Shown: piece by piece, positions 26,581-39,400 of the stretch
Layout of the letters: each line of letters begins with the position of its first letter
Numbering within the stretch: the first letter of the stretch is position 1
Assembly: GCA_964247055.1 (NCBI GenBank)
Contig: OZ176050.1
Span: 13,640,001-13,704,000 of the forward strand
Origin: Paragordius varius
Lineage: Eukaryota; Nematomorpha
Reading direction: 5' to 3'
DNA: 64,000 nt
Program-made: the position numbers and the translations under genes
Notes under the pieces: model-generated
What the model was told of the DNA's origin: nothing
The model's database searches: none
What the model saw: the letters and a program-made list of their open reading frames with translations, nothing else

Positions 26581-27649
26581 GAAGGATCGAAATGGCAAAA
26601 TTTTGAACTTATTAATTATTGGAATCCGGTGAAACCGCTAACAACTTTTTTGCCCATAAATGATAAATTTAAACCAGCATTAACTGAAAAACGACCGGGA
26701 TGAGCTTGAAAATATTAAGAACAATATTGTTACATGCGTCTCACACACCAGTAAAAGGCACCTTAATATCGCTTCCATTTTTTTCGGCATCTGAACCTAA
26801 CCCTACTTGGTGCCATCTGATTATTACCACTTCGTATCTATGCGGTACACACTGGTAAACAAGTAAACAACAAGTAAAGGGTGTAGCGTCGGAAGATCGT
26901 CGGCCACCTGCCGTCAAGGCAATCCCTACCCACCCGTAATGCATTGAGCTTCAGAGCGGGGAAACACATCGGAGGTTGGGTTTGACGTTAGTATCTACAT
27001 ACATAAATAAAATGCCTATGTTAGATGTGTTAATGGGAGTTAGTATAGTTAATGAGCTATATATATATATATTATATACATATATTTCAATAAATGTTAG
27101 CCTTGTTAAGTAGGTAAAAGCAATATTTGATTTTAAATAACCGTACAAACAGGGTTTGATTATTCCAGAAAGTAATGTCAAAGGTCTATGTCGGGTCAAA
27201 TGTAGTAATTTTAAGCTCTTATCTTTGGTGTAAAAGAGGATCTTCTTTTGCTTCTAAATGAGTATGGCCTTTTGGTAAACCAATTTTGAAGATATTAGAC
27301 ATTACAAGCGTCAACGTTACCCCTTCGTGCGACCATGTTTCAGTTGTACCTTCAACTGGGACGCTAACCCGGGATAAGTGGTCGTTGAGCTTGCTCTGAG
27401 CTAAGTCTCAAACTCCGACCAACAGAGATGTCGGAGATTGGTAACCAGCCCTGCTCAAATATCAGCGGCTCCAACATTGCTTCCCATGAATTTGTCTCAC
27501 AATAATTGGCTAATAGTCTACTCAGAGTCGCGTCTTGTTTTATACATTCAGTGGTACATTTTGTTCATGGGATATCTGTGGGAAGCAGTCTACATTCTTA
27601 ACTAACTGTATAGGTGTTTACCATTAACAGAGGTTGTTGTAAATATTGC

Positions 27650-27857
27650 ATCAATACTAACTGACTTTAACAGAGCGTTGTAAAATAAAAATTTATACCT
27701 TAAATACATAAATACTAACTGACATTAACAGAGCGTTGTAAAATAAAAATTTATACCTTAATTACATCAAAACTAACTTACATTAACAGAGCGTTGTAAA
27801 ATAACCTTAATTACATAAATACAGACATTAACGTTGTAAAATAAAATTTATACCTTA
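27650..27857. repeat. Tandem repeat, about 58-bp unit, four copies
   Basis: Units start near 27650, 27709, 27767 and 27813 and share CATTAACAGAGCGTTGTAAA and TTTATACCTTAATTACAT. The first two are nearly identical; the third and fourth have internal deletions. No coding potential. Confidence 0.85.
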
Positions 27858-27984
27858 TCCAGCAGTGGGAATTAACCTTAAAATACTACCGACTTCGCAA
27901 TAGTACCATTCAATCTGGAGGAGCAAAGTATCCGGTTCAAAGAGAGTTGAATATTGGTAATCAGCCCTCAAATCAGCGGTTCCG

Positions 27985-28530
27985 ATGTCATCGTCATATA
28001 GCAGGGAATTTGCGCTGGTTTCCAACGGGATAGGATTAGTAACTCCGGCGCGTTTCCTCGTTGAGCTTAAAAGTGATCGAGGTTTTCGGGGTATAATCGT
28101 AATCGCGTTCATCAGCGCAGCTTCAAAAGCTCAGTTGGCCACAGTTATTGAAGTTTTTTCGGTAAGTTTTAAAGATCGGAGTCATTAATTTACAGTCATT
28201 GTTCGATTCTAGCCTGGAGAGGATGTTGCGTCAGCCGGTGCCATACATCAAAAAAGTCGGTACACACTGGTATGGGTGCACTTCAATAATTTTAAAGACA
28301 TTGGAAAATGGCTAAACAAATGGTTTGCCGCAAAAGGTCATCCGTTTTTCTAGCATGCCATTTATATATTACCTGAGCCATATGCGAAATCTGTAGAAGC
28401 TGACGGACAATTTTAATTGAATATATGATTCCCTCCAAAGTTACGTAAGGAACAACATGAAAGGCTCAAGGACCACTTTCGAAGACCAACTAAAGTTTTT
28501 TGGTCGTACATCGAAGTGTGCATGGGATAT
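27985..28530 (+). pseudogene. Broken coding-like stretch, family not recognised
   Basis: The + strand has protein-like composition unlike its surroundings: an open piece at 27985-28164 (with RGFRGIIVIAFISAASKA), a second at about 28214-28350 (WVHFNNFKDIGKWLNKWF) and a third near 28445-28525 (KEQHERLKDHFRRPTKVFWS). Interruptions separate the pieces, so it looks like a decayed gene or transposon protein. A related stretch at about 27415-27500 shares TTGGTAACCAGCCCT and AATATCAGCGGCTCC-like sequence. I could not name a family. Confidence 0.35.
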
Positions 28531-29889
28531 ATATTATAGATTTATTTTAATTATACAAAATTAAATGCTTTGTTTTAACACAATCGTTCTAAAAATTCAT
28601 TTGTATACAATTATTTTTTAATGCTTAAGAACAAAATTTAGCTGATGTGTTTTCTCCTATTGAATTACCTTTATTCGACCTAATGTTTCCGAAAATTCGA
28701 TAATTTTTGTAAAAAAATTAAATCTATATTATCTTAATCGCTTTTATCATCGCAAATTAAATTTAGAGCTGTGTAGATTTATAAAACTATTTTTTATATT
28801 TTGTAGCACAGAATTATAGGAACTTATTGCATCGTAATATCTAGCCATACATTTTTTTATAAAATAAAGCACATTTATTTTTGACTAAATATTTGGATTC
28901 AATTTTCCGAATTTAATTAAAAATTTGTTAAATTGGAATTAGAGGGAAGGGCTTTTAATTTAAAACTTTATAAATGACTATTTTCATGATAGTTATTATT
29001 AGAGCAAAATATTTTACATAATTGTTGCTTTTAGGTTTTTTTAGTTAAACTTTAGGATTTTTAAAGAGACCATTGAACAAAACGCCGTCTGATAAAAAAT
29101 TTAAATATACATTATATTATAAAGTAAATAATTATTTTGGAATTTAGATAAATTAATAAACCATATCTAATTTAGTTATTGTGTATTGCAATATATTATT
29201 TCCCATGATAAAATTTTTTCCAATTTAATTCAATGAGATTTGGAATATTTGATATTATTCAGCACCTGTTTTTAGTTTTATATATGTATGTTGTAAAAAA
29301 TAACTTTTTTTTGGTTATAAAAAAAATTGCTTAAAATGCTTAATAATAGGAAAAATTTTGCATTTTTATATGTAATTAATTTTTGGAATCGATATCTATC
29401 TATCTATGTTAATACGTAAATACAAACATCTCAAATATAGATTATTTTTTTTTCAAATCGATTTTTATTTTTGTATATCGCAAGCAAAAAATATCGTGTG
29501 TATTTCGTATGCTGTGTTCCATATTACCTAATTTGGTCTTAAATATTCTTTCCTTCGTATTTTTTAAAAAAATATATTTATTTATAATTTTAAGCTCTTT
29601 TGTATATTTTATTCGGATTTATCTCAGTTTTTTATTCAATACGTTAGTTTTTGCGTTAATCTTTGTTGTTTTATAATATATTGTTTTTTTGTAAAATCAA
29701 TAAAAATCCTAATTAATAGCTAATATAAAAAACCGGTTTTATATATCTCTATTTTTGTATCCCAAAATTACACATTTTTTTAATAAAATCTTCGACTTTG
29801 CTGAGCAAATTACTTAAATCCATCTTTTTTCTGAAATCTATATTCATAAATTTCAATTTTATCGGATTATATACATATATTATTAAATC

Positions 29890-30261
29890 ATGTCCAACAA
29901 AAATAAACGCAAAAACACTGTACCTCAAAAAATGGGAGGCTCTTCATTATTACCAATACCCATAGAAAGAGAAGTTTCAGACATGGATTTTATGTCACCA
30001 AATACGGATCTGATAAATTGTCAAAATGTTTACCAAAATAAAAATGAAGTCAAAAAAATTAATAAATTACTATCTAAATTTGAAGGTGAAAATATTAAAT
30101 CTACAATTCCACCACCGATGACTTGTAGCATTATGGAATCGTATTTGAAAATGATTCAAAAAGCTTGTGCCCAGTATAATTATACACTTTTTTTTCAATT
30201 AATTTATGGGGTGGTCTTGGTTGCTTTACTCGATTTCCTATTTTATAATGCGTTTGTTTAA
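29890..30261 (+). CDS. Small predicted tail-anchored membrane protein
   Basis: Single-exon frame of 123 residues from ATG to TAA. Residues 1-80 are polar with a basic start (MSNKNKRKNTVPQK). Residues about 96-123 form one hydrophobic helix at the very C-terminus (FFQLIYGVVLVALLDFLF), the layout of a tail-anchored protein. No signal peptide. The central segment (SIMESYLKMIQKACAQYNY) looks conserved in character, but I do not recognise the family. It lies 488 bp before the first visible castor-like exon on the same strand. Coding-like composition and a clean stop make it likely real; function unknown. Confidence 0.6.
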   Translation: MSNKNKRKNTVPQKMGGSSLLPIPIEREVSDMDFMSPNTDLINCQNVYQNKNEVKKINKLLSKFEGENIKSTIPPPMTCSIMESYLKMIQKACAQYNYTLFFQLIYGVVLVALLDFLFYNAFV

Positions 30262-30749
30262 TAAAAAATTGTACCTTAGAATCGAAATTTATGTTAAAAT
30301 TAAGAGATATATAACTTTATAGTGAAAACTAACCTACCGCTCTGCATAGAGTACCGCCAATTTTAATTATGTTGATCTTTTGAAAAAGATTACTTATTTT
30401 TAATGGTAGTTTAACACAAAGTAGAATGACTTTTAAGATTTTAACGGAAAGTTACCGTTTAGTATTAAACATATTTTTATATTTTTGAAACTGTTTGATA
30501 AAAGTCGTAAGATATAACATAGTTTTCTGGTTAACAGGTAAAAAGTGAAACAAGTATTTAAAATTTTGTCTTAACGCATTTAATATGGCTTAGGTTCAGT
30601 ATTAAATTATGTATCCCTATCCCGTTTAACAAGCAAAAAAACACATAAATTTTATAGATTAGGGCAAAAATGGCTCTAAGAGTTTTGACAATATAAATGC
30701 GCTTTGCGGATTAACGTTTGTTAAATTTTATGTTTCTATAATATTTTAG
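30262..30749. other. Gap before castor-like exons
   Basis: 488 bp, A+T rich, no coding signal recognised. It ends in the acceptor ATATTTTAG at 30749, so at least its last part should be an intron of the castor-like gene. Confidence 0.4.
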
Positions 30750-32919
30750 ATCAGAATTAGCAGAAAGAAACGATCCCAAAAATCATATATCGGATAAATA
30801 TCAAACTGGGAACAATAATGTTGAAGAAAAACAGCCGACTCCAAAGCTCACTTACAGAATTGATTCCGTTAGGAATAACGTTAGATTAAGGTCTCCGAAA
30901 TCCTCTTTTATGTTTTTTGATAACTTGCAGCGTACATGTGAATTCGCTCCAAACTGTCTACCCAGAGCTCATTTTCATTGCATTTGGGTACGTATATTTA
31001 AAATCTTAAACGTATTTTCAAACTTATGTGAATATGCGAAACAATAATTATTGAACATTTTACAGTATGGGCGAGTATACTTTGCTGGAAAGTTATTAAT
31101 TATTGCCAAATAATAAATACAACATAGGCATAATTATTGAGTTATAATAGTAAAAAGTCAAAAAAATATAAGCCAATAATACTGACCTTGTTGTATTTAC
31201 TATTTGCCAATACTAACTTTTTAGCTATGTATACTTACTCATTCTGTAATCTGAATTATTTATAACCATCATTATGTGTAAAACTTTAAATCCTTAATAA
31301 ATTTTTACATTTTTTCGATTATTTGATCTATAAGGTTATTTGGAAGTGAATGCATTGGAAAAAATTAAAAATGTCTGATATATACCATTGTTGTCATCTG
31401 CTAAAGATATCACGCGTCCCTTTAAAATATTTTGCAGCTCGGAAATTTCCATAGATATAAAATATAAAAATTTATAATAAAAATATGCCATTTACGAAAT
31501 TCAAGTGATTATTTCTTAAACGAACTTTTCGAATAAGTTTTTCCAAATTTCGAAGAAATGAACTAGAAATTGTAAAATAAATGCAAAATCTAATAAAAAG
31601 TATTTATTGATTCCTCTATATTTTTCAAATGTGCGGCCTGCAAAGCTATTTAGATAGATACCCCTGATATAAATAATTAGATTTTTATTAAAATGGCAAA
31701 TTTAAATATAGTAAAATTGGTGATTCTTAATATATAACAGAAATCTTCCGTTTATTGAGTTTAAAACATATTTTTTTTGTATACTATTTAGGTGAATTGT
31801 AACAAACCGTTGAGATACGAAGATGAACAAGCCTTGCTACAACATTATCGGCAACATAAAACTCAATTTTACAATTATCAAGAATCTCCGAACAACCTAA
31901 GCAATATAAAAAATTGTAACATATTGGAACCACCTAATATACCCATTAATAATCGGTTAAATAATATTACTTTTACCAATACTCAAATCGAACACCATCA
32001 AAATGAGGTTAATGATGATACTACATTGTCCACGAAGAATAAAATAACGTATGAAAAAATACCAATACATAGAATGTCTCCAGATTCAATGCATACTGAA
32101 CTTAAACGAAAACGTGGTCGACCACCCAAACATCGGTCTGAACTTTCAATTTTAACGGACACGGCGACACCATTGAGCGAAGAAAAAAGACAACCGGCGA
32201 CAGATTATATGATGATAGATGAGGAATTCGTTAATGCTACAATACTACAGAAATACATGCAAAATTTTGAATCACACCACAACACAATGGAAAACAAGGT
32301 TAATAATGGTAATGATGAAAAAGCAAAAATTAATTCAAATTCAGGTTTGGCTACTGGTGAAATGGGCAAGTTTTCTTCTAAATATGACAAAAATCATGCA
32401 TATCCATTTATACAACACACAAACGATGAAATTCAAAATATAAAAACTTGTAATAAAAATGATTCAGTTAAGTCCCCTCCTGTAGAAACGTCCAAAAACT
32501 CGGTTTATCATGACAGAACCGTAAATAATAAAAATCAAAAACCTAGGTATCAATCCGAATTCGAGTATTTGCTTCATCATACAAATAATTACCAAGCTCA
32601 AAAAACGCCTAAGATATCATCAAATCATTCATCCCAATTACATGCATTTAAGAAAAATAATGTTAATATGTCTGAAATTAATTCTATATCCACAAACACT
32701 GGTTATAAAACTATAACCATTGTTCCAGAATACCCTGGTCTAATGTTCTCATCGGATAATACAGTACCGAAATTCCCTGAATTCAAACGTAAAATAGTTT
32801 ACAATTTGGATAAAACGGCTTCTAAGCGTAAAAATGCCAAAAATCAGGATTACAAAAGTTTGTGTTTAACATTCATCCCAAATAAACGGGTCGGTCGTGC
32901 CAAAAAAGATGAAGAATAA
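30750..32919 (+). CDS. Castor-like zinc-finger protein with AT-hook, 3' exons
   Basis: Two exons, 30750-30987 and 31792-32919, join in frame (phase 0) to about 454 residues ending at TAA. Across the junction lies a zinc finger of the castor/CASZ1 type: CEFAPNC, then AHFHC, then VNC, then QHYRQH. A consensus AT-hook follows (KRKRGRPPKHR, 32104-32136), then a long Asn/Lys-rich tail without other domains. Castor proteins are DNA-binding transcription factors of neural and other progenitors and usually carry several such fingers; only one is visible here. The first exon starts with a split codon, so upstream exons exist, but none was found down to 28.5 kb. AATAAA signals follow the stop. Other nuclear zinc-finger families remain possible. 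Confidence 0.6.
31063..31246. mobile_element. Family D MITE, copy 2
   Basis: Ends CAGTATGGGCGAGTATACTT and inverse TATACTTACTCATTCTG, flanked by TA; 184 bp hairpin. It lies in the 804-nt intron of the castor-like gene. Confidence 0.85.
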
Positions 32920-32945
32920 TAATTAATACGTTATGAAAAAAAATT

Positions 32946-32960
32946 AATAAACTGAATAAA
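32946..32960 (+). promoter_or_regulatory. Polyadenylation signals of castor-like gene
   Basis: Two overlapping-range AATAAA hexamers (about 32946 and 32955) lie 27-36 nt after the stop at 32919. That is closer than usual but consistent with a short 3' UTR. Confidence 0.45.
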
Positions 32961-33466
32961 ACATAATATTTTTTAAAAAAATGTTTTATATTTGATATCC
33001 TGAAATTAGTAAAAGATATTAATTGTTACATTGGAAAATCAAAAATTAGAAATTAGCCATAGAATTATTAAAATAACCCTGTGCATCTTAGCAAGCATAA
33101 TTATTACTGATTTACCATTTAATCCTTAAAAGTTAAGTCATAACTTTTTATTTATCATTCCTTTTTAGAGCTATAAGACAGAATAGAATTATCATTTCTT
33201 AAAATCCTTTAAAGCGACTACAAATATGAACAATCATTCCATCAATTGAAATATATTTATTAAATGTTTTGAACCATATACTATAGATAAATTGTTTGTG
33301 GATTAATTTAAACAACATATATTATTAAATTAGTCACGGGGGTAATAAAAAGTTAGACTATATCAAATGCCATTAATTATTATACATGTTTAATGACCAA
33401 TGTAAGAGCACATCAATTTTCTAGTTTTGAGTATATACTCATCACAAATAATTATTACTATTCCAA
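32961..33466. other. Intergenic gap between convergent castor-like gene and SAC1
   Basis: About 500 bp, A+T rich, with no gene or repeat family recognised. It holds the 3' flanks of two convergent genes. Confidence 0.5.
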
Positions 33467-36400
33467 TTAGATTCGAGGAGCAGTATTGCTAATAACATTA
33501 GTTAATCGAGGTTTATCGACGTACAATGGCCCATTAGTGTAGATTATGTATAAGGATATCAAGCATAACAAAAACCAGATTGAATAATATATCAATTGAT
33601 CTTTGTACGTTTCTAAAATTTTTTGAAAAAAGAAGGATTAATAATCAAAAAATGATTAAAATAACATTGAGTTTTACCTGAAGGCATAAGGTATGTAAAG
33701 AGCATCATAGCAAAACTTATGATAAACACAATAGGCATCCCAATATATTTCCAATCTCGATTTTCGGATTTAAAGGGTGAAACATAGGGGAATTCGTCAG
33801 AATTTTGTATGTGATATTTGCCCAAAAACAAATATAACGAATCCTGTAATATAACAAAAAAAGATATCATAATAGACTTGTTAAAAAAGCAAAGTCTGTC
33901 CATATTTTAAAAAATTAATCACACATAACAAATGTTAATTTAAATTTGTTAAATATGTGGTTTCTATATCATTTCTTTATAATCACTCATCCTAATTATA
34001 TTTAAAATCTTAGTGGTATAAAATAATTGGTAATAATAAAGATTTTATTACATATTCTTTGCCGCTTTTTGAATTTAACCGTAAAATTAATTAATTGGCT
34101 AAATTTTATTCGCAAAAAACATTTTTGCTTACTTGAGAAAATCCATCAACAAAATTATTTTTATAATATCTGAGCGCTGAATTTAAGCCATCTTGTATGA
34201 GACCCATGCGAGTGCGTTTTCCAGTTCTGACAAATTATAAGGTTTGTAAATAAATATAAAATTTTTACATTACAAATAAATCAAAATCTAAGTTGTCTCT
34301 TTAATGAACAATTTAAGATGATTGTACTTAACATAAATACCTATTAATCTCTTATTATTTTAATCAATAAAATTGATGCTTAATATTCTATCAGTAACTT
34401 TTAAACAAAGAATAAGCAATTATAATGCTAAAAATAATTGAAATATGTGGAAAACAATAAGCTAAGAAAAACAAATTTTAACATAATTTGCGCTTATTGA
34501 AATTAAAATGATAAGGGAAAACCTTGTAAAATCCGTTTTAAGAGCCGAGGAACCGGCATAATACCAAGAACATACATTAGCATTTTCAGTCCATTCTACA
34601 AAGCAACAATACAATTTATGATCAGAATTTATAAATATATAAAAATATATTTAATTGGAAATGGCCAAAATATATTGGAAAAACCATCAAGCTAAAAATT
34701 TATAATCAATTTTATTTGCAAGACAACAACCGAAGAATGTAAAATTTTTTTTACCATTCTTAAAGACTGTAAAAAGTTCCGTATATTGTGACATTTCACA
34801 TTCAGGTTTATCAGGCATGATCCCAAGATCCTAAAGAGAAAATGTTTAAGATAATTCCAATTAAAAATTTGACTTTTAACTTAAATTTTCTTATTAATTG
34901 ATACAGGATAGAGAATTTTTATATCATTGCCAACCTTTGATTGTGGAAAAATACATAATTTAAAAATAATAAACATTATTATTACATAATTGATTTATTC
35001 ACAGTCATTTTAAAAATTATTTAATAAACCAATAGATAACAAAATAACAATATTAATTATTTATTTTTTGCTTATATAAAGGAGCTAGATAGATTTAAAA
35101 GGAAGAAATTAATAGTATTATAACCAAGTTTAAATTTATGAATTTAACACCTTATTAGCAAATAAGAAAAGTGCATTAGAGTTATAATAAGCTAATAACT
35201 TAGGTACTAATTAAAAAAAGTTGATTAAATGTGATAATCTTCAAATTAATTTTCAAACAAATTTATTTTTTACAAAAAATACTTTGATAAAAAAAATTAA
35301 TATTCCTAAATGGAAAACAAACAAATTATAAACTTTAAGTTGTCTATCCAATACACGACGGCCCAACAAAGATTGTACTACGTTAGTTCGATCAAGGCAA
35401 TCCACGCAATTTATTCGGAACACGCCAGTTTGTAATACAACTTTATTCATAGCTGGGATTCGTAAGAAATATCTGTAATATGTAAATAAAGATATATTAT
35501 AAAACCTTATATGAAAATGTATAAAAAATATGCAGATATATAAAGTTTTCAAGAGTTAATACTTATTTACCATTAATGTAAAATAAAACATTTTGTCCTC
35601 TATTTAGCTTTAACCGTGATCATATTTTATTACTCAAAACTAGTATATTTTGTAATCATGATGTATGTGTGCTTAAATTAAAAAAAAATTAATATTAACA
35701 AAGGGAAAAACTATGGTTTTTTATATTGTGCCATTTTTGATACATTCATTTAACAAATATTCTTTTTTACACACAACTAGTTAATTCTGTGACCACCAAT
35801 ATTAGTTATCTGTGAGTAAAAATTGAAATTATACGGAAAAAAGGTAAAAAATAAAGACAATTTTTTTAAAAAGACAACTATAATTTTTTATACCTCAATC
35901 CTTATAAATTATATAATTACATTCGAAATATATCATTGAATGTGATGCCAATATAAATATCTATTATTTTATACTTTGCAGTTCAAAACAATGAGTTAGA
36001 TTTAAAAAACAAAGATATAAAAGGTAAATTGTCTTTTAGAAAAATATTTTTATGTTTGCCCGTATAATTTCAATTTTTACTTATTAAATTATATTATATT
36101 ATTTTTTAATTATATACCCCAATTCATTTTGGGCTTGTCTATAGTATCCATAAGTTTATCCAATTTACGTAAAAATATAAAGACAAAATTCTTTTAAAAA
36201 CAACCATAGTTTATACCTTACATTGGTATATATATTAATTGTGATACCAATATCCATCTCTATGTTATACTTTGCAGTTTAAAACAATGAGTTTTATTTT
36301 AAAAAAAAGATTCAAAAAAATATGGTTAGGTTTTAAAAAAATCTTTATAATTTTACGTTTGCCGGTATAATTTCAAATTTTCCTTATTAAATTATATTAT

Positions 36401-39400
36401 AAATTTTCTATTAAATTTTAAGTGTATAATACCCCAATTCATTTTGGGCTTGTGCTATAGTATCCATAAGTTTATCCAATTTATCATACTGCATGCCCTG
36501 TAGCTCAGCGTGAAAATCAAATTGGTAATATCTAATAAAATTTAGATATTATACTATAAACCATTTACAATTTAAATTCCCCCTTAAAATAAATTATGTG
36601 TTTTCGGGCTTATATAACTCATTATTGATATATAATAGATCTTTAAGGCATATTTATTATTTTTGCAGTATTATTTTAAGTTTAAAACAAAATTTTTATT
36701 TTTTAAAAATATATAAAAATATAGGTATTTTTAATCTTAAAAAACATTTAATTTATTTGAGGGTGAAATTGAATTGTTCAAGGGTGAATTTGAATCGTTT
36801 AAGGGGGAATTTGAAAATGGTATATTATATTATATACCATTTACGATTAAAATTCCCCTAAAAATAATTGTGTTTTCGGAGAAATTCAGCTTATTATTAA
36901 TATGAAAGATATTTTTATGGCATAGTTTATTATTTTTTCAGTATTTTTAATTTTATTTATTAAAAATATAAAAAATAGATGTAATTATCAGATCTTAAAA
37001 AACACATAATTTATTTAGGGGGTAAATTTGAGGTGTAAATGGTATATTTTCAAAAAGAATAATAAGTAAATATTTGATATTACATAAAATCATTAACCAA
37101 TTAATATCCGGTTGAAATTATAAAAATTTTTTACACCTAATTTATTGAATATGGAATTCACAAAAAACGTAATCGTTTAAAACTATAGCAAAACATATAA
37201 TGTGCTACTTTTAAATAAGTCAAAAATATAAACTATATATAGATAGATAGATATTTAGAATTAAATTGTTTCCGATAATATAAATTTATATTGGGTTTAT
37301 AATTGCAAAACAATTATCAAAAATAAAAATTAAATTCTAAGCGTAAAAAAAGACAAAAATACCAACTTTATTAAATCAGAGGCGTTATCAAGTACAGATT
37401 TTTGAAAGGCTTTGGATAAATCACCTTCGGCCCCGCTGTTATCAAGCTTTATTGGTGAAATAAAAAAATAAAATTTTATATTGGCTAATAATTTAAAGGA
37501 AGAGTCTCATTTATATAAATTGATTATACTAGTATAAAATGAATGATTAATTACAGTAAAAAGAGTTAATATTCCACGTATAAGACGCACATGATTAATA
37601 GATAGTAAACCTAATGATTGATGTGAAAACCGCTTGAAGTTATTTATATTTTGTTAAAAAACCAAACGAAATAAAAGAAACCGTTCGAATCAATTCAATT
37701 ATGTTGACGAATTGCAAAGAATAAATAGCAAAATTAAACTATAATAAATTAATTTTGCTCAGTTAGGTGGAAAATACAAAAAACGAAAAAAATTTATTGT
37801 ATGAAATGCACTTATATCAATAGTTTTTATCACATTAAAAAGCCTATTATTGCATTTATTATAAGTTTTAAAATTTTGACTTGATATTTTTATTACCAAT
37901 CAAACCCAAATCCTAAATAATAATCGAACAAATTTTTAAAATATGTCGCAAAACAGATCTTTATTTATAAAATCAGCCATATTTATAACCCCTATTTTAT
38001 CTCAATAACTAATGCGTCTGAATACGCGGCTTTGTATATAAATTGTATTAGGAAAAAGAAAACAAAATCTAAATTTTTAGGTAGAAAGTTACCTCTTTAA
38101 CATAATTTACGTTTGGTAAATTATTTAACTGTACTTATCAAAAAATCTAGGACCTACCTCTCATAATAATTATAAATTTATTTTTACCAGGTTAAGTATG
38201 ACTTGTTTTCCGTAAGCATGGATTTGTCGATTAATGTGTTTCATAAAACCCGATACCTAAAAATAAGAGGATGCTTAAAATATATGTATATATATATATA
38301 TATATATATCTATAAACCAGAGTATAAATATTAGCAAAAAAATGAGCATATTTTTAGAACATTTTCCGATTCAAACTCTACGCCTTTTTAATCAATTACA
38401 TTTTTTCTCTCAAAGTCAAGATTTATTCTAAACTTTTTTCATTTTTACTATTTTAATATGTTTAATAAGAATCCCTAATATTCTTAAAGTTTTTTTTATA
38501 TGCTAATAAATACATATCATAAAGTTTGTGTTAAAAAAGCGTTGCTTTCAAAACTACATTCCTAAAGCGAATTTAAAAACAACAATACAAATTAATTAAC
38601 AAATTATATTAATTTTAATTACAAAAAAAATTAGGTGGGAAAATGCTGTGTTTGCCTTCTAAAGTGTTGAATGAGGGTTTGGTATAAGAAAAAGTGTTGA
38701 TTATTGAAAAATGAATAAAATTATTTTTAACAAAATCAATAGCATACTTGATCTGCAGTTGTGCTAATAACTGGACACGGTTTATAACGCAAATTCGGTG
38801 CCTGAGTCCAAAACAATGGTACTGAACCACGCGTCTAAAATTGTTTAATTATATTTATTCATTTAGGCATTACTAATCGGTGGAATTAAAATTAATTCTA
38901 GGAAACGCTTTATTTATCGCAGATTTAAAAGCATTTCCAATGTTAAAATTTAATTTAAAATATATTTTATCTAATTCTATTTTCTTAAATGATACAATTT
39001 TAAATTAAAGAAACGCTTTATTCTATAGAAATGTAATTATAATTAATCCAATCATAAATTTATTACCTTAATCTTTTTGTAAATGCGAATTAACTTTCTT
39101 TTGGTTATTCTACAAAATATAATAATTTCTTGTAACTGTCGGTCAAATGCACAACAATCCTAGTTATAACCCTTAATAAAATTTGATACATTTTTAGTAA
39201 ATAGGCTTCCAATACAAATAACCATGTCTTACTATGTTGCATTAACTTAAATTGGATAATAAGAGTGAGTTACGTGTAAAAGATAAGGTTGGCGTATGAT
39301 ATGACTATTAAATCCATTTTTTCATAAAGCGCAAAAAATTTGGATATCCATAATTTGTTAAATTATCCTCTTATAGAATCCTGGTAAAATCAACATTTCT

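Larger units (their letters stand above)
25726..29889. other. Repeat-rich intergenic region
   Basis: Between the RTCA start and the small gene at 29890. It is patchily GC-richer than the rest of the window. Two similar short blocks (GTGCGGACAGTGGCGG near 26000 and CTGCGAACAGTAGCGG near 26175) suggest a diverged repeat. Also here are a hAT-like piece, a TTAA-element fragment, a tandem repeat and a broken coding-like stretch, listed separately. From about 28550 to 29880 I see only A+T-rich sequence. The RTCA promoter must lie just above 25725 but no motif stands out. Confidence 0.5.

Noticed and set aside
26741-27199. Minus-strand open frames in the repeat-rich region
   Set aside because: No motif could be assigned and the neighbouring sequence is mobile-element debris.
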